Positions 1 to 8,396 of a stretch of 29,077 nucleotides of DNA are shown here, piece by piece. The position numbers were made by a program, and so were the translations under genes. Under the pieces are notes generated by a model. It had not been told where the DNA came from and made no database searches. It saw only the letters and a list, made by a program, of their open reading frames with translations. The number at the start of each line of letters is the position of its first letter. The first letter of the stretch is position 1. This DNA is from Protostelium mycophagum (Eukaryota; Evosea; Variosea; Protosteliida; Protosteliaceae), in assembly GCA_002081555.1 (NCBI GenBank), contig KV921050.1, positions 1 to 29,077 of the forward strand. The letters run 5' to 3'.

Positions 1-113
1 ACACACCCACAGGGTGCTGGTGTGCACAGTTGCCATGATGTTATCTACAACATGTTAATATCATGTGATACTAAAAAAGCAAGAGAAACTCACCAGAATA
101 AGGATGATTTGAG

Positions 114-172
114 TTGTTGTGTTGTTGTGCGTCGTTCTGTGTTGTTGTGTGTCGTTGTGTCGTGTGTCGTGT
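114..172. repeat. GTT/GTC low-complexity tract
   Basis: Imperfect GTTGT/GTCGT repeats, a degenerate microsatellite, directly abut the foldback element at 177. I see no convincing reading frame. A possible minus-strand 5' splice site (GTGAGT on the minus strand, plus positions 88-93) lies just to the left, so a minus-strand gene may begin here and leave the window, but nothing else supports it. Confidence 0.6.
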
Positions 173-176
173 ATGC

Positions 177-387
177 AAAATGAGAAGCCGCCCAGGCCAG
201 AAAAACCCGCTCGAGCGGGGGGCGGAGGTCACCCAATGTATTTGTGCTGAAACTCTTGGTGAACCTATTGAAATTAATTTGCTTTATGAATTATGCTTAC
301 TTACCGTGATTTCGTCTTTGAATAGATTGGGTGACCTCCCCCCCCCCGCTTGAGCGGGTTTTTCTGGCCTGGGCGGCTTCTCATTTT
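177..387. repeat. Foldback / MITE-like inverted repeat
   Basis: Two arms of about 61 bp (177-237 and 326-387) are reverse complements of each other, differing only by one substitution and a length/base change inside a G/C run. They enclose an 88-bp spacer without coding potential. The arms are much more GC-rich than the spacer. This is the architecture of a foldback or MITE-type non-autonomous DNA element. I cannot identify target-site duplications: the left flank is a microsatellite and the right flank a T tract. It could also be a local inverted duplication. Confidence 0.75.
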
Positions 388-460
388 TTTTTTTCCTTAT
401 TTTCTTGTTTTTTTTTGTTGTTTTTTTTTTCTACTTTTTTTGTCTTTTTTTGTTTTTAGA
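388..460. repeat. T-rich tract
   Basis: About 70 bases composed almost wholly of T with scattered C and G, running from the right arm of the foldback element towards the 3' end of the minus-strand gene that stops at 501. On the minus strand it is an A-rich 3' flank and may lie in that gene's 3' untranslated region. Confidence 0.6.
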
Positions 461-500
461 GGTGGGTGCGGATATCGGCATATCACCTGCATTGTGACCT

Positions 501-1753
501 TCAGTATCCAAGTCTTCGATCTATATGTCCCTCGTCGTTGCACGATGACGTCATATGACGTACGCGTGCTCGAGATCTACGACAATCAATAAGTTGTTTT
601 TGTGAATTTGTGACAGTTCTGGACTTTTTTAAAATAAAAAGCAAATAAATAAGAATGGAAAACACTCACCGTTTAAAAAGCAAATAAATAAGAATGGAAA
701 ACACTCACCGTTTTTGTGAATTTGTGACAGTTCTGGACTTTTTTAAAATAAAAAGCAAATAAATAAGAATGGAAAACACTCACCGTTCTCTCCTCGATCT
801 CGTGGTGAAGCGCAGTCGGTGTAGGCTGCACCAAACGACGATTGTTGGTAAATATTTCTCTACTCTCGAAATCTTCCTCTGGTCGTTCTGCTGCTCAGAA
901 GAGCAGCAGAATTCGCCAATGCAAGTGTCTAGCTTTTGGGGCCACCTGCCTCTTTCGTATCTCTGCCTCCTCGGCCATTCTACGCTTCCTCTTGCTGGTT
1001 TTAGGTGTGTACCAGTACAGATTTTTAACGATGAGAAGAGGAGCTTTCTTACATATGGGATGTCTGTAAACACTCTGGAAAAACTTTCATACCAAAATCC
1101 GTTCGACTTTGTCTGTCCAGGTCTACGATTATCCCATGTTTTTCCAAGGAGATCGAATTTGTCTTTCTTTCTTGGACCGTCTCTCCTTCTTGGATCTGGG
1201 ATCTTTCCTGAACTTTGAGTGGTGCGGTAGAGCCGAACTTGATTTAACTCCTCCTCTACTCACAATCAGACGTGTCACATTAGGAAATTCAGCTGGCGGA
1301 ATCTCACCTGAGGGGGCCGGTGGAAGGGTCTTAAAGAGCAAGCTGAGCTCCACTGGTCGCACCCCAATGGAAAAAACCTCTTGATAGAAAGTGGGTATCT
1401 CGGCGTCCATATGAGTACCGTGCCGGTGATACTTGATTATCGGTTCAACGGTGCTCGATTCAAATAAATTCATCTGTTCTATTTCCTGTTGTTCTGCGGT
1501 CGGATCTGGATGAGGCTCTTCCAAGAAGCCGAGTAAAGAGGTATCGTGTGGTCTCCAAGTGTCATCACATCCTTCTCGGTCGACCTGAAGAATATTGCCC
1601 AATAATAGGTCCTCAAGGACCCAGTGTGTATATGTCTCCTCCACTGTCTGCTTTGTTTGGGGGACTCGGAACTGAGTTACAGTTTTTTCAAAACGTATTA
1701 CCCTCCTGCCGGGATTTCTTAACCGTGATTTTCATGACGGTTATAACCGTCAT
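501..1753 (-). CDS. Unrecognised basic protein, 280 aa, seven exons
   Basis: I do not recognise this protein. Exons by plus coordinates: 1724-1753, 1308-1671, 1053-1207, 946-990, 784-890, 709-732, 501-618. All joins are GT-AG, the phases agree, and the sum is 281 codons including the TGA stop. The first half is acidic to neutral (motifs THWVLEDLLLG and IPTFYQEVFSIGVRPVEL). The second half is strongly basic with runs such as KKERR-like and RKRRMAEEAEIRKR, so a nucleic-acid-binding or nuclear role is possible but only inferred. The 24-nt exon 709-732 encodes TVTNSQKR and repeats the start of the last exon (TVTNSQKQ) through a local tandem duplication. Two in-frame ATGs (1753 and 1735) are available; the earlier one is taken because no stop separates them. 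The start lies only 58 bp downstream of the mannosidase stop on the same strand. Confidence 0.6.
595..784. repeat. Tandem duplication, about 75-bp unit, 2 full + 1 partial copies
   Basis: A unit of about 75 bp occurs at 595-670 and again, essentially identical, at 710-784. A truncated 39-bp copy (671-709) lies between them. On the minus strand each full unit holds a 5' splice site (GTGAGTG), a short intron, a CCAG acceptor and the 24-nt exon sequence. The duplication therefore copies an intron plus a micro-exon inside the gene at 501-1753. The near identity of the copies points to a recent event. Confidence 0.9.
1734..1753. promoter_or_regulatory. 20-bp perfect palindrome at a start codon
   Basis: ATGACGGTTATAACCGTCAT is its own reverse complement. 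On the minus strand its first three bases are the proposed start ATG, and its last two bases begin a second in-frame ATG. The half-site AACCGTCAT contains an AACCG/CGGTT core of the kind bound by MYB-type factors, which is an analogy only. It falls in the short gap between the mannosidase stop (1812) and the next minus-strand gene. Confidence 0.45.
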
Positions 1754-1811
1754 TACATATTTACGTGGTGGATCAATCTACAACCCAGTATTATTTTTAT
1801 GATGGTTATAA

Positions 1812-4800
1812 TTATATTTTTAAGATGAAAGTTCTAATCTCCATGGCCTGCAGAATGAGTATGTCATTAACAAGAGGCTTTCCTTCCACGAGGATAGCGT
1901 CATCCTCAGTGTTCCAAGACATCTTCTTCACCTTCATGACGTGTCAGATGACTCTTTTTCACAATGACCTCAAGACTTACATCCGCTATGGGTGTGTTTG
2001 CGTTCAGATTGTATTCCGTGATACTCGCACTGGTAAACAAGTCTACAGGGTAGATGGATCAGAATGCTTATACCTTGACTGGCTTAGAGAGGACCTCGTG
2101 CTCGCCGGCAGCATATATGTGCTGGAGTCTTACTAAATAAGATCTGAAAGATATCAATCTCTGAATAATATTGAATAAAACGAGAATAAAATACTCACTC
2201 CCCGAAGACTCTGAGAGTCATGAGATGTACATTAGGTGGCAATTGTTTGAAACCAGGAGGCACGAAATTTTGTAACGATGAAGTTCCTTGGACGGGCGTA
2301 ATGACTGTCAAAATAAATTCATGGTGATGTCATACGCATCGAAATTACCCGGTGGGAACTGCTGGAAGAGTGACAGCTGGCGCGCGAATATATTTCCTTT
2401 CTCTCTTCCAGATAGTGTGATCCAGAACGAGGGGCGGATGGGTGTGACGTCATCAAGAGGCTATTTTTAGAATCAAAAGATTGTAGTCATGAGTCCAGTA
2501 CCTCTTGGACACCACGGCCGTCATCATCTATGCATCTGCGATGGATCATCACTTCCACCTGAATTATTTCAATTTTCAAATCTTTGACGATCGCTGCACA
2601 AAATTGTAGATAAAAAAATCAATTTCAGACTCCGGTAGACCCCGAACTTTGCGGTAACAGACACGTTAATTGCCGAGAATCTCAACGTGGTCTGAGGGAG
2701 CTGACCAAGATTTGCAATATCGGCTTGTGAAAATTACAAAATACAAGTACACACTTGTCCTTCAGACAGAGCGGCAGCGCCGTGAGTTGTCTCTCCCAGA
2801 ATATTCAACTGAACATCTTCCTTCACATCACGCAAGAAAACTCTGCAAGAATTCAATTTTTTCTACTAAAATTTAGAAAAAAGTTGATAATTTTTTGAAA
2901 AATTTTGAAAAATTTAGAAAAAAATTTAAAAAAATTCAGGATTTTTTACCTTTGTACCATAGGGTGATAATTTCCGGCTTGCAATTCCCCGGTTTTTCTC
3001 GTGAAATTTCTCTGAAGAATCTCGAGGCCGTTATCATCAGTGAATACGGATGCGCCGGTGACCAATGACGTGTCCATTCTGACGACTAGTTCTCTTCCCT
3101 GGTCTCTGAGTGGTCCGACCTCGTTTACAACCTGCCATGTTTGAAAAATTATATTTATTTTGATTTTTGGGGAAAAAATTTCATTATGATGACCGATGTT
3201 ACGTGCGATATAGAAACGTTTCATTGCAATAAAACGAGGATGTCACATTGAGATATCTCGTTCTACCTCTGTGAACTGGCCGAATAAACCTTGGACTTTG
3301 TACTGGATGAATGTCTGTCCATATCCTTTGGAGTGATATTGTTGTATCTCTTGAACGAGTGGACCATCATACATCGTGCTCTTCACCTTTTGGTGGTGTT
3401 AATTTGATATCTTTAAATTTTTTATTTTCACAAGATTTTCAAGTACTTGCAAAATAAATGTAGACAAGGTTGGGCGGAATCACACAGCAAAGTTAAAAAT
3501 CACTGAGTATTTGTTCTGAAAGTGCTTATGCTTCGTCAGAAGTCACTGCCGTCTGTATCTCGCTCGATTTCTTCATTGCTCTGAGCGATGTATTTAACTT
3601 TGCTGTGTGAAGCAACGCGGCACGTAAATTTAACTTTCCCAACAGTTTGTATTCAAATTTCACATGAGTAACCATATCTCTCAAGTACCCACCTTTTCGG
3701 CGACATTATCGCACAAAGCAAGTCTTGGTAATACCAGAATATTCACAGAAAGTTCGTCCCATTGCTGTCCCTCACGGTCGATCCTTCGAGCTGTGGCAAA
3801 GAATCCGTCGGTCGTCTTAGATACGATGTTCAAGTTGAAATCTGCGGAGGGAGATGATGACGTCATCAGTATGACGGGGTCTTGGGCGTATGGTCCGTTG
3901 TATGCAAATTGGATCTAAAAATAGATGAGGGAAATCACCCTCAGATTTTTTTCAAATTTGAAATAAGAAAAATTAAATTGAAATTAAATTAAAAAAATTA
4001 AATTCGACATAAAAAGTACCGTTGTAGTGGGGGTCCCCGATGGATTGATGGAGACCTTCTCTTGTACAGCGCGGAAGAATTTATCTCCACCAGCGTTGTA
4101 GTCGCCCGACTGTACCGCGAACCAATCCATGTATGCCTGTCAAAAAATTTTAAAAGTGGAATTATTTTTCTGTTTAATTATATCGTCATGTGTGCGTGTT
4201 GCAGCTCTGCTAAATAAATTTAAAATTTTACTGCCAGCGTTCAAGTGACATCATGGTATGACATCATCTCTTCTTCAGAAGAAATTTCGGGGAAAACTCA
4301 CTACATCGGAACCTTTCCAAGAATCTTCGGGGGTGGCCCTGACTCTAGCAGTGAAAGACTTTTCGTCGACTTTTCCGATCGTTGCGACAAGAGAGATGGT
4401 ACTGCTACTTGTCGCAGGGGACAGGATGACGACGGGGGGTGTCACGAAATTTCCGAAACTTTTCTTGGCAGAAGAGAGGTGTATGGTGACTGTTCGATTT
4501 TTCAGAGAGATGGCGGCCCTTCCCATGGCATAAATCACCTTTTTTTGTCAGTTTTCCGCAGATTTCATCGATTTTGCAATCTCAAGACATCACATATGAA
4601 ATCAAGACATCATAATGATGACGTCATAATGCGTAATTACCCTCGGGAATTCCTTTTTGAGAGGGAAATCGTTCCAAACAGCAAAGTCGACTTGTCCACT
4701 TCCTTCAGGCATGTTCGCAGAGTCCAATCTCATTAATGTCGACGTCAACTGCGTTGTAGACACAGATCGGGGGGTGGAACTCACGGAGATTCCGGGCTTT

Positions 4801-7800
4801 CTGTCAAAAGTTCAGACGATGCTAAAAATAGCAGCTTTGTTGATTTATTTATGTGGACGATTTCTGATTGTTTATCTTGACGTGGATTTAGACTGCGGCT
4901 TCGCCGCAGTACCAACTTTTGCGGTTGCAAAACTTTTACCAACTAAAATTTTTCGTCAATTTAAATTTGAAAAAATAAATTTTTCAACATTTGATATTTA
5001 TGACAAAAAATTACCCTGTGTTTACGGATGAGAAGACGAAAGGGATCTCGTCGGAATTTGTGATGATGGGGATCTGTGTAAACGAAGTAGGCTTGTCCCC
5101 GTATGAAGAATATCTACCAAAGGTGTTTGTCACCGGTCTGAAAATGTATGCCCCTGATAGCTTTAGAGATATCTTGTGATTTTTGAGAGAACAATTTTTT
5201 GTTTGAAATCCAATTTTCATTAAAAATTGGAAATAAAATTTTTATTTTAAAAAATATTGAATATTTTACAATACAATTTTTTTAATATGTAATATGCAAT
5301 GAAAAATTGAAATAAAAATTAATCATTAGAAGACCTGAAGCCTGGCCCATGTAATTTGTGGCAGAATAGTACTCGTAAAAATCCATGTTAACCCTCGCCT
5401 GCTCCATTCAATACGAAATTCCCGCGAAATTTCAAAACATTCTACCATCTTATTAGATGCCTTGTTGTAGATGGACTCTAATTTCCCGGAAGCGGGGTTA
5501 AATTTCAGTTGCACGTGACCATTGTTCATACTAGTATTGTTGGCGGGGGATGTGGCGGGTTTTTGAGTGTCTACAATGGTGTAGATGGATGTAGAAAGGG
5601 CGGGAAGGTCGACCAAAAAGTAAAGACGGTATTTATAGCCTACAGAAGAATAGGAGGGAAGTGGGTTAACTTGTGACATGACAGGTTGGTTACCAAGGGT
5701 TACATTGGCTCCAGGAGCGTTAGTGTAAATCGATATAACCTATACCCATTCATTTTCCAGAAGAAAAACTCATGAAAATCCACTGAAATTTCATCGAAAT
5801 CTGACCTGCTGCCTGGCCCATCCCAAAGGATTTGACACGCATAGATATCTCTTCCCATTTTGATGATCTGTCTTTATCTTGAGCAAATACGAAGTGATGT
5901 CTGAAACAGCCTCCTCTGTTGCCTTATTGCCTTCATCCAATTGGTGGTTGTAGTCTTCGAATGTGGATGTGGTTTCTGTTCCCGACACTTGACAAGTGTC
6001 AGTGTCATGTCAAAACGTCATGTTGATGTCAAAATGATGACAAGATGTCATTATAAAAATAGTGATAAAAAACTCACCAGCATCGTGGTGGGTTCCTATG
6101 GCGGTTGCGTCTCTCAATATTTGAATCTTATTATCATATTCTGTTATGTCTATAGAGGATGAAGATGCTCGTGTCAGAGCCAGGAGAGCCTGAAGAATTG
6201 AGCGATTTCTTTGTGTTTTACGCAACTACAACGCTCGATTTTCGAAGATGGTGTATCCTATGGATGTTGCAGTGCGTTAACAGAGGTAAATGATCGCGTT
6301 ATGATGCTGACAGAATGAAAGTGACAGCACCTCAGCACTGGCCAAATTTGCGTCGGAAGTTCGGAGATATTGCTTGTAGGCTGGTCTGGATGCATAATAG
6401 CCGCTCCAGTACGCGTTGGGACCATCATTATATGGGAAAAAATCACCTTGATTTATTTATTTTGAAAAATCGTGTAAATTCACCTTCGAAGACAGACCAA
6501 GTCAGATTTAGCTTGTTCACAGCAGTGACATAGTCGGATAAAAATGCGTACTTCATGGTCATCTACAATCATAAAAAATTTAATAGAATAATAAAATAAT
6601 AAATATCTCATAACCCAAAGCAGATTAGAAATTTCACAACAATTTTTTGCCCAATTTCAAAGTAAAAAAAATTCAGGAAATTAAAATTTAAAATTTCACG
6701 TTATATTCGGGGTGGGAATTGATATATCTCATCAACTCATCCATGTTGTCATAGTCCAGAGTGGCATCTTGATGGTGAAGTCGTCACCGAAAGGGATCAT
6801 CAATTTGCTGTGGGCGTACCAAGTGGATCTCGTGTGCAATGCCTTCACCTGTCAAGCAGATGTCAGTGGTGTCTCATTGCAATGAGACTTTTCACTGAGG
6901 TTTCACGGGGACAGAAGTCATAAAAGAATTTCAGAAATATTTTTGTTTTTTGAAAAAGTTGTACATGATATTTTTCAAGTTGAAAAATAGTGTCGTTCTA
7001 CAACGCAACATATCAAAATTTCACCGTATTTTCCGCCACTTGAGTCAAATTCCAATTGCCTTCAAAGTTGATCTCTGCAGGGGTGCTGTAGTGAGAGTCC
7101 ATCACGTGACACCAAATCTCCGTGAGTTTTCCGAGAGTTTTCGACCCCCTCCACACAAACTCCAGGCCCTTGTTACGTTTCATCTCGCTCTTTACCGTGT
7201 AAGGAATGCGGTTAAGCGCCCATGCGGGGAAACCAATTTGAGACCAGAGAGACGCTGTAGAGGAGGAGTGACCGAAGGGGTCAATGTGCCACTAAAAATA
7301 GATCAATATTCGATCATGCCACCAGAAAGGTTTGATGTGAGTTGAATGTACACATATGTAAACATCATCAATACATACCGCGCTAGCGGGACGAGCACCC
7401 AGAGTATCCATGAGCCATTTAGCACCGTCTGTCATCTGATTGACTTCCTGTAATCATCAACACATCCGCTGGTGGAGGAACTGTCGCAGGCCTGAATTTT
7501 TTGTGATACAGTTCAGAGGATCAATCAATTTCAGATCATGTCTATCACCTCATAGTATGTCGGTGTAGACTCATCATTCATCGTCATACCACCAATATTA
7601 AACTCGAGTTGTCCATTTGCATAGAATTTCTTGACAAGAGCTTTTTGTGCAGGTGTCGCCTCTTGCCACCACCTGAAAGATTCAAAACATGATTGTTGAT
7701 GTTTGTGAGGAGATCATCATGGCGTGGTTGACAAAGATGAGCAGTTAGGCACGCACCTGCGAAGGAAAGCGACTTCTACTTGAGTGTATTTTCTCTCTAA

Positions 7801-8117
7801 GAAGTTTAATCTACTTCGGCGACAACGTGATGTACAGAGTTACCTGAGTTTGCATCGAGAGCTTGAACGACTGTATTGAGAATACTTCGCACCTACGATA
7901 CTTTGAGCTCAGCTGAAATGAACAGAGTCACAGACTTCAGAGACATAGTATTGCTCCCAAGGCATGAGCCAGCCGACATCATCGTGAGAATGAGTCACCA
8001 CAAAGACCTCCACTCTGATAATGTGAACACCGAGGAATCATCATTCAACACTCACGGTTCAGCAACTGACACTGCCAGTAAATAGCAGAGAAGGAGAAGA
8101 CCGATGCCTCGCTGCAT
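1812..8117 (-). CDS. GH38 lysosomal-type alpha-mannosidase with inserted repeats
   Basis: A broad-specificity alpha-mannosidase of the LAMAN/MAN2B1 type, degrading N-glycans in lysosomes or after secretion. About 27 exons; start ATG at 8117 opens a signal peptide (MQRGIGLLLLCYLLAVSVA). GH38 landmarks in order: HSHDDVGW (zinc ligands His and Asp), WHIDPFGHS (exon 7140-7294 region, nucleophile Asp), DFFPYNDGPNAYWSGYY, GTHHDAVSGT (zinc His, split by an intron), AYIFRP, then GPLVQEI, VFTDDNGLEI, AGNYHPM, VEVMIHRRCIDDDGRG, LPPNVHLMTL and C-terminal AMEIRTFIL before TAA. Between AYIFRP and GPLVQEI lie about 250 extra residues (see 3735-4800). Two joins fail: around 6770 the frame shifts by one base between FGDDFT and DATLDYDNMDEL, and at 2043-2073 about 27 nt interrupt PVK and VDLF without canonical in-frame splice sites. 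Both may be assembly indels. The family call is secure; the exact protein is not. Confidence 0.93.
3480..3610. repeat. Short TIR element in a mannosidase intron (MITE-like)
   Basis: A 131-bp segment bounded by an exact 18-bp inverted repeat: TCACACAGCAAAGTTAAA at 3480-3497 and its complement at 3593-3610. It lies wholly inside the mannosidase intron between exons 3735-3914 and 3267-3386. The interior has no coding potential. Size, exact termini and position fit a non-autonomous DNA transposon remnant. I could not see a clear target-site duplication. Its termini differ from those of the element at 177-387. Confidence 0.7.
3735..4800 (-). other. Inserted tandem lectin-like repeats within the mannosidase
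   Basis: Four exons (4641-4800, 4305-4538, 4020-4136, 3735-3914) sit in frame between two well-conserved mannosidase blocks. They encode roughly 210 residues absent from the human LAMAN layout I know. The segment contains at least two related units. One runs through FGNFVTPPVVILSPAT, SFTARVRATPEDSW and YMDWFAVQSGDY. The next runs through FAYNGPYAQDPVILMTSS, FFATARRIDREGQQWDE and VNIL. An earlier unit ends VDFAVWNDF. The pattern (hydrophobic strand, PP/DPV-V/I-L, gF-A-R, W, then W-A-V) resembles H-type lectin or similar beta-sandwich carbohydrate-binding modules. That assignment is inference. The repeats could help hold the enzyme on glycan substrates. Confidence 0.6.
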
Positions 8118-8396
8118 TTTTGCATCGATCAAATTTCACAAAATAACCAAGAAACACTATTCCAACGAAAAACACACGGAATCTCATCATTTCGCAATAA
8201 CTCTGCAAAATGCACTGTCAAGAGTGAGTGGTGGCATTACTTCGCAGTGAAGGTTGAATTAATAATGTAAGTGTCCAAACCCTCGACTCTGGTTGGTGTT
8301 TTTCTCGTGGGAAAATATTTTCCCTTCGGAATGAAATGTCAAAAATTACCATGAATTTCCGAATTGGCCAAAAGTGACAAAGACTCCGCCTGCAAC
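8118..8396. promoter_or_regulatory. Divergent promoter region, mannosidase / P450
   Basis: Only 279 bp separate the start codons of the divergently transcribed mannosidase (8117, minus) and P450 (8397, plus), so both promoters and 5' untranslated regions must fit here. It contains a perfect 16-bp palindrome, GGGAAAATATTTTCCC (8309-8324), a good candidate binding site shared by both genes. I see no unambiguous TATA box. Confidence 0.5.

Noticed and set aside
88-172. Possible exon of a minus-strand gene entering from the left edge
   Set aside because: Only a GTGAGT donor supports it; the upstream sequence is a microsatellite.
769-1218. 149-codon plus-strand open frame
   Set aside because: It lies opposite exons of the minus-strand gene, whose splice sites and phases fit; no protein motif is visible.
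1765-2136. Plus-strand frame ending VLAGSIYVLESY
   Set aside because: Looked protein-like at first, but the minus strand encodes the conserved mannosidase C-terminus (RLQHIYAAGEHEVLSKPVK and AMEIRTFIL).
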